Part shown: one piece after another, positions 16,736 to 25,451 of the stretch
How the letters are laid out: each line of letters starts with the position of its first letter
Numbering within the stretch: the stretch's first letter is position 1
Assembly: GCA_017539105.1 (NCBI GenBank)
Contig: JAFYHQ010000036.1
Location: 1 to 35,419, forward strand
Source of the DNA: Erysipelotrichaceae bacterium
GTDB lineage: Bacteria > Bacillota_I > Bacilli_A > Erysipelotrichales > Erysipelotrichaceae
Length of the DNA: 35,419 nucleotides
Reading direction: 5' to 3'
Notes under the pieces: generated by a model
What the model saw: only the letters and a program-made list of their open reading frames with translations
What the model was told of the DNA's origin: nothing
Databases searched by the model: none
Made by a program: the position numbers and the translations under genes

Positions 16736-17532
16736 AACTCGTCTGCCATCCCTTTCAGATCATTTGCCTTGAGCTTGATTTTATGATTACGGAACACTTC
16801 CTTTACCTGCATCGCAAAAGGAATATCCAGATTGATCTTTCTTAATTTCTCCGCATCCGCGAATACCTTTTCCGGCTTATCCTTCATGAAAAGCTTTCCC
16901 TTGTTCAGAACGATACATTCATCGGACTGCAGCACTTCTTCGATATCATGCGTAATGGAAATCACGGTGATATGATTGTCGGAAAGCTGCGACATCAGCT
17001 GCTTGATTTCTTTCTTGCCCTTCGGATCCAGCATCGAAGTCGCTTCATCGAAAATGATGATCTTCGGTTTCATCGCCATGATCCCCGCGATCGCGACACG
17101 CTGCTTCTGTCCGCCCGAAAGATTCTGCGGCTCATAATCCAGATAATCGCTTAAACCGACCTTTGCGACATATTCCCCGATGATCGCTTCCATCTCTTCG
17201 GACGCGACCAGCTTGTTTTCAAGTCCGAACGCGATATCATCTCTCACGGTCGAACCGATGAACTGGTTATCCGGATTCTGGAACACGATCCCCAGATCCT
17301 GACGGATCTTATTGATGTTGTCGACATTGACTTGCAGGCCGTTGATCGTAATGGTACCCTTCTGTATCTCCAGAAGGCCCGCCATCATCTTCGCCAGAGT
17401 CGATTTGCCGGAACCATTATGACCGATGATCGTGGTATAGGTTCCCTCTTCCAAATCAAAACTGACGTCATCGATCGCGACGCTGTTTTCATTATAGGCA
17501 TAAGAAACATTCTTAACTTCTATCAGACTCAT
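16711..17532 (-). CDS. ecfA1: Energy-coupling factor transporter ATPase EcfA1
   Basis: A 273-residue ABC ATPase. Walker A is IIGHNGSGKSTLAKMM, the Q loop is VFQNPDNQFIGSTV (the EcfA1 hallmark), the signature is LSGGQKQR and Walker B is IIIFDEATSMLDP, with SITHD as the switch. First gene of ecfA1-ecfA2-ecfT-truA. A TATAAT box (17541-17546) ends eight bases before the ATG and no ribosome site is present, so translation probably starts on a leaderless or nearly leaderless message. Confidence 0.95.
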   Translation of the reverse strand: MSLIEVKNVSYAYNENSVAIDDVSFDLEEGTYTTIIGHNGSGKSTLAKMMAGLLEIQKGTITINGLQVNVDNINKIRQDLGIVFQNPDNQFIGSTVRDDIAFGLENKLVASEEMEAIIGEYVAKVGLSDYLDYEPQNLSGGQKQRVAIAGIMAMKPKIIIFDEATSMLDPKGKKEIKQLMSQLSDNHITVISITHDIEEVLQSDECIVLNKGKLFMKDKPEKVFADAEKLRKINLDIPFAMQVKEVFRNHKIKLKANDLKGMADELWQLNSKR

Positions 17533-17540
17533 ACTTTAAG

Positions 17541-17546
17541 ATTATA
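17541..17546 (-). promoter_or_regulatory. -10 box of ecfA1, close to the start codon
   Basis: TATAAT on the minus strand, eight bases (CTTAAAGT) before the ecfA1 ATG; the -35 region is weak. Confidence 0.5.
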
Positions 17547-17562
17547 CAACACAAATGCTGTG

Positions 17563-17967
17563 TCAGCGTTTCATCATTTCCTGTACTTTGTTTTTTAAGG
17601 CGAGATAGGCGTCCTGAAGATCGTCGATCTCCTTGACCGTCATCTCCATCGGACACATGCCGTCACCCGTGCGGTTGACGATATAGTCCGTCAGTTCATC
17701 GTAAGCATAGGGAATATGATACTTCTCAAAAATCTCCAGCCCTGCCTTGGATAAAGTCAAAGCATAGACAGATCTCACCCCTGACAATGTCAGCAGCATC
17801 GCGCTGGCTTTGCCTACGATCTTGTCCGCAACGTCAAGATCCTTGAAATAATCGATCTTCTCATTCAGTTTCATCAGGACGGGCTTGATGCCGTTGTCTT
17901 TCGAACAGTAGCCGTTGGAAGCGGCCAGAGAGTATTCGTTTTCAAGCAAAAGCTGTTTCAATTCCAT
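17563..17967 (-). CDS. DUF1893-domain protein
   Basis: A 134-residue soluble protein. It matches the DUF1893 pattern: an opening helix, a short stretch with SKDNGIKPVL, a core VADKIVGKASAMLLTLSGVRSVYALTLS, and the ending YIVNRTGDGMCPMEMTV. The conserved Asn-Arg-Thr and Cys-Pro-Met-Glu resemble a nucleoside-deaminase-like fold, but the activity of the family is not established. Divergent from fba across 43 bp. TATAAT (17974-17979) ends six bases before the ATG with no ribosome site, so this gene too looks leaderless. Confidence 0.85.
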   Translation of the reverse strand: MELKQLLLENEYSLAASNGYCSKDNGIKPVLMKLNEKIDYFKDLDVADKIVGKASAMLLTLSGVRSVYALTLSKAGLEIFEKYHIPYAYDELTDYIVNRTGDGMCPMEMTVKEIDDLQDAYLALKNKVQEMMKR

Positions 17968-17973
17968 AAAACA

Positions 17974-17983
17974 ATTATATAAT
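17974..17983. promoter_or_regulatory. Shared palindromic -10 element between DUF1893 gene and fba
   Basis: ATTATATAAT carries TATAAT on both strands: 17978-17983 for fba (27 bases before its ATG, with AAAAAGGAGAG between) and 17974-17979 for the DUF1893 gene (six bases before its ATG). Confidence 0.55.
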
Positions 17984-18010
17984 ATTAAGTAGAAAAAGGA
18001 GAGTAAATCT

Positions 18011-18976
18011 ATGCCATTAGTAACATCGAAAGAAATGTTTGAAAAAGCTTATAAAGGCGGCTATGCGATCGGCGCTTTCAATGTCAACAACATGGAGATC
18101 ATCCAGGGTATCACCGAAGCTGCAAAAGAATGCAACTCCCCGGTCATCCTTCAGGTTTCCAAAGGTGCCAGAGCTTATGCCAACAGGACGTATCTGGTCA
18201 AACTGGTTGAAGCCGCTTTGATCGAGACAGGTCTGCCTATCGTTCTGCACCTGGACCATGGCGACACGTTCGAAACCTGCAAATCCTGTATCGATGACGG
18301 TTTCACTTCCGTCATGATCGATGCTTCCAGCAAGCCTTTTGAGGAGAATATCGCTATTACCAGAGAAGTCGTCGAATATGCGCATGCGCATGGCGTCGTT
18401 GTCGAGGCTGAACTTGGTACCTTGGCAGGTGTCGAGGATGAAGTCGCGGTTTCTGCCGAAGATTCCTCTTACACAAAACCGGAAGATGTCGAAGAATTCG
18501 TTACCAGAACGGGATGCGACTCCCTGGCGATCGCCATCGGTACTTCCCATGGCGCATACAAGTTCAAACCGGAACAGTGCACCAGAAACGAAAAAGGCAT
18601 CCTGGTACCGCCACCACTCAGGTTCGACATTCTCGAAGATGTTTCCAGAAGACTTCCGGGCTTCCCGATCGTTCTGCACGGTTCTTCTTCCGTTCCGCAG
18701 GAATATGTCAAGCTGATCAACGAGAATGGCGGCAACATGCCTGATGCGGTCGGCGTTCCGGAGGAACAGCTCAGAGAAGCAGCAAGACTGGCTGTCTGCA
18801 AGATCAACATCGACTCCGACCTGCGTCTTGCCATGACCGGTACGATCCGTCAGTTCTTCAATGAACATCCGGAAAAGTTCGACCCGAGAGAATATCTGAA
18901 ACCGGCTCGTAACAACATCAAGGAACTGGTCAAGCACAAGATCATCTATGTCTTAGGTTCCGACAACAAGATTTAA
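18011..18976 (+). CDS. fba: Class II fructose-1,6-bisphosphate aldolase
   Basis: A 321-residue protein. Features of class II (zinc) aldolases: GAFNVNNME near the N-terminus, catalytic HLDHGD (residues about 80-85), EAELGTLAGVEDE with metal-binding residues, AIGTSHGAYKF and VLHGSSSVP with the later metal-binding His residues, and INIDSDLR near the end. It cleaves fructose-1,6-bisphosphate to glyceraldehyde-3-phosphate and dihydroxyacetone phosphate in glycolysis. Strong AAAAAGGAGAG ribosome site and its own promoter and terminator make it a single-gene unit. Codon use is strongly biased, as expected for a highly expressed gene. Confidence 0.96.
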   Translation: MPLVTSKEMFEKAYKGGYAIGAFNVNNMEIIQGITEAAKECNSPVILQVSKGARAYANRTYLVKLVEAALIETGLPIVLHLDHGDTFETCKSCIDDGFTSVMIDASSKPFEENIAITREVVEYAHAHGVVVEAELGTLAGVEDEVAVSAEDSSYTKPEDVEEFVTRTGCDSLAIAIGTSHGAYKFKPEQCTRNEKGILVPPPLRFDILEDVSRRLPGFPIVLHGSSSVPQEYVKLINENGGNMPDAVGVPEEQLREAARLAVCKINIDSDLRLAMTGTIRQFFNEHPEKFDPREYLKPARNNIKELVKHKIIYVLGSDNKI

Positions 18977-18994
18977 AAAAGAATCACAAAAACA

Positions 18995-19018
18995 AAAGCC
19001 GCAGATGCGGCTTTTTTT
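18995..19018 (+). terminator. Terminator of fba
   Basis: AAAGCCGC/GCGGCTTT stem with AGAT loop and a T-run, 18 bases after the stop codon. Confidence 0.9.
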
Positions 19019-19026
19019 ATGTTTTA

Positions 19027-19725
19027 TCAGTCGTCGATGCACTGATATCCGGCGTATCGTATCGCCTTTTTTGCCAGGATCAGCATCGGATCGATGAATC
19101 TGCCTTCAAGATGATACTGCTGGGCGGCGTAAGACATTTCCGTACAGCCAAGGATCGCAGCGATCTCGTGGCCATGGTCCAGTTTCGCCAGCTCCTGATT
19201 GAAGAAGGAAGCGTCATAGGATCCAAGCCCTTTCTTGACCGCGTTGTATATGATATCGTTGACCTCGTTCTGCAGGATCGGATCGGGATAGATGCATCCG
19301 ATATCGTTTGCCTGCAGCACTTTGCCATATACGCCGCTGTCTCTGGTTCCTTCCGTGCATAGCACGATGACTTTTTCCTCGTTTCTGATTTCACTGACGG
19401 TTTCTTTGATCATATGCAAGATCGGGATATGGACAGCTTTTGCGATCTCATCGTAAAAATGATGCGACGTGTTGCAAGGGATGATCAGAAAATCGGCTCC
19501 GGCATTTTCCAGCACCTTTGCCGATGCCTGCAGCATTTCTACAGGCGATTCGCCGTCTGAGATGATAGCCCTGGTCCGGTCGGGGATCTGACAGTTGCTG
19601 TCGATCAGCACATGAATATGCTCCTGATCCAAGGAGGCCTTCGTATTGCTGATGATCATGCTGTATAGTTCGCAGGTCGCTCTTGGTCCCATTCCGCCAA
19701 GGATGCCTATCGTTTTTTTATCCAT
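19027..19725 (-). CDS. Aspartate/glutamate racemase-family protein
   Basis: A 232-residue protein. The opening KTIGILGGMGPRAT is that of aspartate racemases. The two catalytic Cys are in IIPCNTSHHF (residues about 83-92) and AILGCTEMS (about 191-199), and VLCTEGTRDSGVY is the usual third motif. Aspartate racemases interconvert L- and D-Asp without cofactor; D-Asp is used in the cross-bridge of some Gram-positive walls. The substrate cannot be fixed from sequence. AGGAAACACGA precedes the ATG. It converges with fba. Confidence 0.85.
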   Translation of the reverse strand: MDKKTIGILGGMGPRATCELYSMIISNTKASLDQEHIHVLIDSNCQIPDRTRAIISDGESPVEMLQASAKVLENAGADFLIIPCNTSHHFYDEIAKAVHIPILHMIKETVSEIRNEEKVIVLCTEGTRDSGVYGKVLQANDIGCIYPDPILQNEVNDIIYNAVKKGLGSYDASFFNQELAKLDHGHEIAAILGCTEMSYAAQQYHLEGRFIDPMLILAKKAIRYAGYQCIDD

Positions 19726-19792
19726 TCGTGTTTCCTGTTCTTTTTATCTTTGTTCGTATCCATATTTTTACATTTCGGTTTTTCCTTGTCAA

Positions 19793-19822
19793 CAAAAGAA
19801 AACGCCTTTCTTAAGGCGCTTT
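19793..19822 (-). terminator. Terminator after tRNA-Thr(GGU)
   Basis: On the minus strand CGCCTT pairs with AAGGCG around AAGA, followed by TTTTCTTTT. Confidence 0.8.
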
Positions 19823-19834
19823 CCGATGTTTCAG

Positions 19835-19909
19835 TGGTGCCGATACCGAGAGTTGGACTTGGATCTGACCCTTACCAAGGGCCTATAATAACCGTTATAC
19901 TATATCGGC
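19835..19909 (-). tRNA. tRNA-Thr (anticodon GGU), with unusual T arm
   Basis: Acceptor GCCGATA/TATCGGC, anticodon loop TTGGTAA, G18G19 in the D loop and an encoded ACCA end are all present. The T arm is aberrant: the loop starts TCC instead of TTC (C at position 55), and pair 51-63 is A-C. A T-T mismatch (13-22) and two G-T pairs weaken the other stems. It lies 41 bases after maf and has its own terminator. It may be functional, specialised or a decaying copy. Confidence 0.75.
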
Positions 19910-19950
19910 CTGTAAAACTATCATATACTATTTTTCAGGATTTTTGTAGA

Positions 19951-20529
19951 CTAATCCATAAAATATTTCTTTAAACGCTGATACAATTCAGCGATCGGCA
20001 GTCCGACGATCGTGTAATAGTCTCCATGGATCGATCGTATGAACTTTGCCGCATCTCCCTGAATGGCATAGGCTCCTGCCTTATCGAAGGGTTCATTGGT
20101 GGAGATATATCCATCGATCTCTTCTTCTGTCAGCGGATAGAACGTCACTTCCGTGATGCTGGAGAAGGTTTCTGCTTTGCCCTGATAGAGGATCGTGACT
20201 GCCGTAACGACTTCATGGGTCTTGCCAGATAATTTACGAAGCATTTCTCTGGCTTCTTCTATCGTATGAGGCTTTCCTAATGCTTCATTGCCGATCTTGA
20301 CGATCGTATCGGAACCGATGACCAAGGCATCGTTTTCCAGTCTGTATACGGCTTCCGCTTTCTGGTAAGAGAGTTTCTCGATCTCTTTGACTAGATCATT
20401 CTCATGGTCGATCTGTTCATCGATATCGGAAATGATGATCTCAAAAGGCAGATGCAGCTGCTCCATGAGTTCTTTTCTTCTTGGCGATTTCGAAGCGAGA
20501 ACGATCCTAATATTTTTCATATTTCTCAT
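19951..20529 (-). CDS. maf: Maf-family nucleotide pyrophosphatase
   Basis: A 192-residue protein, normal for Maf. The start IRIVLASKSPRRKELM carries the SxRR motif, followed by the VIGSDTIV motif with the catalytic Asp, KP plus L.GKTHEV, and DKAGAYAIQG near the end. Maf enzymes hydrolyse non-canonical or pyrimidine nucleoside triphosphates and are linked to septum inhibition in Bacillus. The alternative start at 20520 would drop three residues; no clear ribosome site favours either. The 5' end overlaps the end of coaX by 23 bases. Confidence 0.92.
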   Translation of the reverse strand: MRNMKNIRIVLASKSPRRKELMEQLHLPFEIIISDIDEQIDHENDLVKEIEKLSYQKAEAVYRLENDALVIGSDTIVKIGNEALGKPHTIEEAREMLRKLSGKTHEVVTAVTILYQGKAETFSSITEVTFYPLTEEEIDGYISTNEPFDKAGAYAIQGDAAKFIRSIHGDYYTIVGLPIAELYQRLKKYFMD

Positions 20530-21268
20530 AGATATAGTTCAGACCCTTGGTCACGAAATCCGGATCATAGACATTGATCACGCTGATGTAAGGAGCGATC
20601 ATCTTGCCCTGTCCGCCGCAGCCTACCACATAAAGGTCCTGATTGAGTTCCCATTTCATGCCCTTGATCAGAGCCGTCAGCATGCCGATATATCCGTTAT
20701 AGATACCCACATTCATGGCATCAACCGTATTGTTTGCCAGGAAGGTATTGGTCGGTTTCAGTTCGAATTCCGGAAGCTGTGCCGCATTCTTCCATAAGGT
20801 TTCCGCGATCTTTCCGAATCCTGGAGCGATGATGCAGTGCTTGAACTCGCCCTTGTTTGTCACATGGCAGAGAACGGTTGCTGTACCCATTGATACGATC
20901 AGCAGTTCTCTCCGATACAGGTTGTAGGCATAGGAACACATGACGATCAGATCATCCCCGGTCTCTTCCGGTTTCGGCATGACCAGCTTGATGCCGTAGT
21001 TCTTTTCCGGATTGATATCGATGATATTCGCTTCGGAAACGATGCTTGCCAGGGCATCGAATACTTCGTTGTATACATGCGGTACGACACAGGAAAGGAT
21101 CGCTTTATCGATGTCGTCTTCTCTGAGATTGGCTTTGAAAATGAAAGACAGGATCGCGCTGCGATAGTTCTCGATCGGATTGTCGATGCACACGAAAGAA
21201 ATCTGCCGGTTGTCTTTGAACAGGCCTAATTTGGTTGATGTGTTTCCTAAGTCTACCGTTAATAACAT
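20507..21268 (-). CDS. coaX: Type III pantothenate kinase (CoaX), divergent
   Basis: A 253-residue protein, the normal length. LLTVDLGNTSTKLGLF is the phosphate-binding opening; TGDDLIV stands where most CoaX have GADR and keeps the catalytic Asp; IAPGF and the TLW..AAQLPEFEL segment are typical. The usual D-x-GTATT motif reads SMGTATV here, so the first Asp is Ser. CoaX phosphorylates pantothenate, the first step of coenzyme A synthesis. A TATAAT box (21277-21282) ends eight bases before the ATG. Activity is likely but the changes merit a check. Confidence 0.88.
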   Translation of the reverse strand: MLLTVDLGNTSTKLGLFKDNRQISFVCIDNPIENYRSAILSFIFKANLREDDIDKAILSCVVPHVYNEVFDALASIVSEANIIDINPEKNYGIKLVMPKPEETGDDLIVMCSYAYNLYRRELLIVSMGTATVLCHVTNKGEFKHCIIAPGFGKIAETLWKNAAQLPEFELKPTNTFLANNTVDAMNVGIYNGYIGMLTALIKGMKWELNQDLYVVGCGGQGKMIAPYISVINVYDPDFVTKGLNYIYEKYEKY

Positions 21269-21276
21269 GCCTATTC

Positions 21277-21282
21277 ATTATA
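21277..21282 (-). promoter_or_regulatory. -10 box of coaX, close to the start codon
   Basis: TATAAT on the minus strand, eight bases before the coaX ATG, with no recognisable -35 box or ribosome site. Confidence 0.5.
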
Positions 21283-21292
21283 TAGGATTATC

Positions 21293-21320
21293 GTTGCAAT
21301 TTCTAGTTTTTTATTATAAT
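21293..21320 (+). promoter_or_regulatory. Promoter of tRNA-Leu
   Basis: GTTGCA/TTGCAA near 21293-21299 and TATAAT at 21315-21320, spacing 15 to 16, 14 bases before the tRNA. Confidence 0.6.
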
Positions 21321-21333
21321 ATGATTAAGCATT

Positions 21334-21416
21334 CCGGGATTGGCGGAACTGGTAGACGCGCCAGACTTAGAATCTGGTGGGCGACCGTGGGGGTTCGAGT
21401 CCCTTATCCCGGACCA
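21334..21416 (+). tRNA. tRNA-Leu (anticodon UAG)
   Basis: Acceptor CCGGGAT/ATCCCGG, anticodon stem CCAGA/TCTGG with loop CTTAGAA, a class II variable arm (GTGGGCGACCGTG), T loop TTCGAGT and an encoded ACCA end. Confidence 0.95.
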
Positions 21417-21427
21417 GTTTAATAAAG

Positions 21428-21449
21428 AAAAAGCCTGAACAGGCTTTTT
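21428..21449 (+). terminator. Terminator of tRNA-Leu
   Basis: AAAGCCT/AGGCTTT stem with GAAC loop followed by TTTG, 11 bases after the tRNA. Confidence 0.85.
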
Positions 21450-21528
21450 GTCATTTTTAGCAACAGGAATATGCAATGATCACGATCATGAGAAACGCAG
21501 GCATCATGATATGACTTACCGATCTCTG

Positions 21529-21537
21529 TGATATGAT
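21529..21537 (+). promoter_or_regulatory. Extended -10 promoter of the GH5-GT2 gene
   Basis: TGATATGAT (TGn plus TATGAT at 21532-21537). It places transcription start near 21544, which rules out the TTG at 21537 as start codon and favours the ATG at 21564. Confidence 0.5.
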
Positions 21538-21563
21538 TGAATCAAGAAAGAAAAACAAAGAAC

Positions 21564-24500
21564 ATGGATCGCTCAACCTTTAGAAATCATTTCAAACAAG
21601 TCATCAGCATAATACTGTTCGTGTTCTGCTTCATTTCCTTTTTTCTAAGCGATTTGAGGGCAGAAAACGATGTCTTTACTGCCAGGCCAAACGAAAACGG
21701 TTTCCTTCATGTGGAAGGTACGAAAATCATCGACGAGAAAGGCGACACCGTCATTCTCAGAGGCATATCCGCACATGGCCTGACCTGGTATCCTGAATAT
21801 ATCAATGTGGAACTGTTTTCCCAACTTTCACAAGAATGGAACTGCAATCTCATCCGCTTGCCTATGTATTCCAAGATCTACGTGGAAGAAGACCGCAAGA
21901 CAAGCCTTGAAGTTCTGGAAAAAGGCATAGAAGCTGCAATTGCCAGCGATATGTATGTTCTGGTGGACTGGCACATCCTGGAAGATAATGATCCCAATCT
22001 CTATCTTGAGGAAGCTGAACAGTTCTTTAACTATATCTCCGACAAATACAGCGATGTTCCGAATGTGCTCTATGAGATCTGCAACGAACCCAATGGCGAT
22101 ACAGATTGGAATGCGATCAAAAGATATGCGAACCGCATCATCGAAACGATCCGTCACAACAGCAGCAAATCTCTGATCATCGTCGGCACGCCTGCTTATG
22201 ATCAGGATCTGGAAAGCGTAGCGAAAGACCCTTTAGATCATGACAATATCATGTATACCCTGCATTTTTATGCCGCGACACATTACGACGACTTGCGGAA
22301 TGAACTGATGGAAGCGTTGGATAGAAATATTCCAGTCTTCATCACCGAATGCGGTATTTCGGAAGCTGACGGAAATGGCCGTCTGGATTATGAGAATGCC
22401 GGGATCTGGTTTGATCTGTTGGATGAACAGCAGATCAGCTATGCGGTATGGAGCCTTTCCAACAAGGCTGAGAGTTCCGCCTTGATCAGGCCGGACAGTT
22501 TCCATACAAAATATCTCGATGATCAGGATCTGAGTGCTGCTGGAAAATATGTGAAAGAACTGGTCAAAGGAACGAAAGCTTCCACGATCGTTCCACCCGA
22601 AGAAAATGACGATCGCTACAACCGTTTCTCTGCCATTTTGAGCAGTCTGGGAGGAAGAGGACTCAAGACGATCAGCTGTTACCCTGTCTTTACGATGATA
22701 TCGTTGTTTATGGCGACTGCTTTTTTTGCTGGCGGAACGTTGCTGCTGAACAGTACAAGGAAAGGCTATCGCACGTATGACAGCATCGTCAGGGAGAAAA
22801 CAGATAAAAAAGACAAGAAACGCGTCTTGAAACTGACCGTGATATTTCTCAGCATCGTCGTTACGATCGATTATTTCATCTGGAGGATCCGTTTTTCTTT
22901 GCCGCAAAATCACGTCCTGGGAATCATTGCCAATCTGATCCTTCTCTTTTTTGAACTGACCGGTTTCCTTGAAACGCTGGTCCATTATGCAGGCATGCTG
23001 AACAGAAACAAGCATGAACTTCCAAAGATCAGCGATGAAGAATATCCCGATGTGGATATCTTTATCGCAACATACAATGAAGATGAGGAACTTCTAAGAA
23101 GGACCATCAACGGATGCAAGCACTTGAAATATCCTGATCTGTCCAAGGTCCATATCTGGCTCTGTGACGACAATCGACGTCCATCCATGAGAAAACTGGC
23201 AAAAAAGATGAATATCGGTTATTTTGACCGGGAAAATAATGAAGGGGCCAAAGCCGGAAACCTGAATAAGGCACTGGAACGGACCGGCTCGCCTTATATC
23301 GTTACCTTGGATGCGGACATGATCGTGAGAAGCGATTTTCTGCTGAAGACGATTCCTTATTTCGTCAACTTTGAAAAATACAATGTTGGCAAACCTGAGT
23401 CAGAAAACGTCCATCTGGGACTGCTGCAGACCCCGCAGTGCTTCTATGAGCCGGATGTCTTCCAGTATGCCTTGTATTCTGAATACAACGCTCCCAACGA
23501 ACAGGATTTCTTCTACCGAAGCATCGAAGAGGCAAAGACTTCAACCAATTCCGTCATCTATGGCGGTTCCAATACGGTACTGTCCCGAAAAGCTCTGGAA
23601 GATATCGGCGGTTTCTATACGCAATCGATCACCGAAGATTTTGCGACCGGTATGCTGATCGAAGCGGCAGGATATGTTTCTCTGGCGTTGAAAGAACCAT
23701 TAGCCAGCGGCAAGACACCGCAGACGTTCCAGGAGCACGTTCAGCAAAGAACCCGTTGGGGCAGAGGCGTCATCGTAACAGCCAGAAAACTGAAGCTTTT
23801 TTCACAGAAAGGACTGTCAATGGCACAGAAGATCAGTTACTGGTCTTCGGTATTCTACTGGTATTCACCGATCAAGAATTTCATCTATATCATCGACCCT
23901 TTGCTGTTTGCGGTGCTGAATCTTCCGGTCTTCGAATGCAACTGGCTTGAGCTTGCAGTTTACTGGCTGCCGATGTTTCTGATACAGGATATCGCGCTGC
24001 GGCTGATTTCTGGCAATGAGATTTCTTCCAAATGGAGCGGAATCTATGAAACATCGGTCATGCCTTCACTGCTGATACCGATCCTGAAGGAAAGCATCGG
24101 CATCAGTCTGTCGAAATTCAAAGTCACTGACAAATCATCAAAACAGAATATCAGGAAAATAGATTATCGCCTGATGATGCCTTTCCTGATCCTGCTGGGA
24201 TCCTCCGTTCTCGGACTGATCCGTGTGACTTATCTGTTATTCTGCAAAAAGATGTATGGCCTGATCACGATCGTCTTCTGGCTGATCCGCAACAGTTATT
24301 TCCTGCTGATGTCGGTTTTCCTGATCGATGGACGGGATGCGAATGGAGACACGGTCAGGGTCAAAGACGGTGAACCGGTCATCGTCACCAGAAAAAAAGG
24401 AAAAAGCTCCGTTACATATGAAGGAATCACTACCTTAATAAGTGAACATCATATGGAAGTGTTTCTCGATGAATGCAGAGAATTAAAGATCGGCGATAAT

Positions 24501-24755
24501 GTGTCAGTATGCATCGATACGTTCTCATATAATGCGACATTAAAAGGCGTAGTCACGGATGTGAGGAGATCACGCTACGGTTCTTCCGATGTCTACAGAA
24601 TCGAAATATTGGATTTCGGTGCGGACGAAGAAGAGTATTTCCAGATCCTTTATGATCGTATCCCTACTCTGCCGCAATCTCTGAAAAGAGACTTCGGTGT
24701 TTTCTTCCATCTTTGGAAGAATATCGCGATACGTCTCGGGCAAAGCGTGAAATAA
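21564..24755 (+). CDS. Fusion of GH5 endoglucanase and BcsA-like cellulose synthase
   Basis: A 1063-residue protein. Residues 12-32 are a signal or anchor helix. Residues 45-340 are a GH5 glycoside hydrolase: DWHI (H137), acid/base Glu175 in EICNEP, H234 in LHFY and nucleophile Glu262 in FITECG. Membrane helices follow (about 373-396, 422-442, 450-475). Residues 490-740 are a GT2 cellulose synthase catalytic domain: CDDN (D535/D536), LDADM (D583/D585), TED (D692) and QQRTRW (727-732). More helices span about 757-920, then a beta-barrel (925-1025) in the place of PilZ but without its RxxxR and DxSxxG motifs. Known cellulose systems (Bcs, clostridial Ccs) use separate synthase and GH genes. Here synthesis and trimming of a beta-glucan are inferred to be in one chain, with the hydrolase outside. 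No BcsB-like partner nearby. The ribosome site is weak. Confidence 0.85.
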   Translation: MDRSTFRNHFKQVISIILFVFCFISFFLSDLRAENDVFTARPNENGFLHVEGTKIIDEKGDTVILRGISAHGLTWYPEYINVELFSQLSQEWNCNLIRLPMYSKIYVEEDRKTSLEVLEKGIEAAIASDMYVLVDWHILEDNDPNLYLEEAEQFFNYISDKYSDVPNVLYEICNEPNGDTDWNAIKRYANRIIETIRHNSSKSLIIVGTPAYDQDLESVAKDPLDHDNIMYTLHFYAATHYDDLRNELMEALDRNIPVFITECGISEADGNGRLDYENAGIWFDLLDEQQISYAVWSLSNKAESSALIRPDSFHTKYLDDQDLSAAGKYVKELVKGTKASTIVPPEENDDRYNRFSAILSSLGGRGLKTISCYPVFTMISLFMATAFFAGGTLLLNSTRKGYRTYDSIVREKTDKKDKKRVLKLTVIFLSIVVTIDYFIWRIRFSLPQNHVLGIIANLILLFFELTGFLETLVHYAGMLNRNKHELPKISDEEYPDVDIFIATYNEDEELLRRTINGCKHLKYPDLSKVHIWLCDDNRRPSMRKLAKKMNIGYFDRENNEGAKAGNLNKALERTGSPYIVTLDADMIVRSDFLLKTIPYFVNFEKYNVGKPESENVHLGLLQTPQCFYEPDVFQYALYSEYNAPNEQDFFYRSIEEAKTSTNSVIYGGSNTVLSRKALEDIGGFYTQSITEDFATGMLIEAAGYVSLALKEPLASGKTPQTFQEHVQQRTRWGRGVIVTARKLKLFSQKGLSMAQKISYWSSVFYWYSPIKNFIYIIDPLLFAVLNLPVFECNWLELAVYWLPMFLIQDIALRLISGNEISSKWSGIYETSVMPSLLIPILKESIGISLSKFKVTDKSSKQNIRKIDYRLMMPFLILLGSSVLGLIRVTYLLFCKKMYGLITIVFWLIRNSYFLLMSVFLIDGRDANGDTVRVKDGEPVIVTRKKGKSSVTYEGITTLISEHHMEVFLDECRELKIGDNVSVCIDTFSYNATLKGVVTDVRRSRYGSSDVYRIEILDFGADEEEYFQILYDRIPTLPQSLKRDFGVFFHLWKNIAIRLGQSVK

Positions 24756-24812
24756 CTCATGGAATTTGGATGAAACAATGATTACTTTTTACATATCAAG
24801 GAGGAAAATCTC

Positions 24813-25433
24813 ATGAAGAAAACAAGGTTAAATGCAAGAATGCTTATATCAGCCCTACTGATGGCTGTCCTGCTTATCTCTGCTTCATCCTGTAACAGAA
24901 AAGACACGGAACCGGAACCCGTACCGGATACCGCGGATGCCCAGGAAAAAGGAAGCAAGGTCATAGTCGTCTATTTCTCTTATACAGGCAATACGAAGAC
25001 GCTTGCGCAATATATCGCAGAAGAAACAGATGCGGATACCTATGAGATCATCGCAAAAGATCCTTACACGGAAGACGATACCAGATATGATGAAGATACC
25101 CGTGCCTATAAGGAACAGAGCGATCCTGATTGCCGGCCGGAAATTGATGGACAGCTGCCTGATCTGAGCGGTTATGAGATCGTATTTGTCGGCTATCCGA
25201 TCTGGCATGGACAAGCACCGAAGATCGTCTATACCTTCCTGGAAAATGTCGAGCTTGCCGGCAAGACGGTGATACCATTCTGCACCTCGGCGGAAAGCCC
25301 GGTCGGAAACAGCGCCAAAAATCTTGAACCGCTGGCTCCGGAAGCGAACTGGCAGGAAGGCGTACGGCTGGAAATCGACATGACACAGGATGATATCTCG
25401 AAATGGATCATCTCGCTGTATGCTTCCAAATAA
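24813..25433 (+). CDS. Flavodoxin-domain lipoprotein
   Basis: A 206-residue protein. A basic N-terminus and hydrophobic stretch end in the lipobox ISASSC (Cys27), so it is lipid-anchored outside. Residues about 48-206 are a flavodoxin-like domain: VVYFSYTGNTKTLAQYIAE is the FMN phosphate loop, and VGYPIWHGQAPKIVYTFLE and IPFCTSAESPVG are the usual later motifs of flavodoxin_4 proteins. It presumably carries electrons with FMN at the outer membrane face. Strong AAGGAGG site. It follows the GH5-GT2 gene by 57 bp without a terminator, so the two are probably co-transcribed. Confidence 0.88.
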   Translation: MKKTRLNARMLISALLMAVLLISASSCNRKDTEPEPVPDTADAQEKGSKVIVVYFSYTGNTKTLAQYIAEETDADTYEIIAKDPYTEDDTRYDEDTRAYKEQSDPDCRPEIDGQLPDLSGYEIVFVGYPIWHGQAPKIVYTFLENVELAGKTVIPFCTSAESPVGNSAKNLEPLAPEANWQEGVRLEIDMTQDDISKWIISLYASK

Positions 25434-25451
25434 AAGAACGTGAGGAATAAA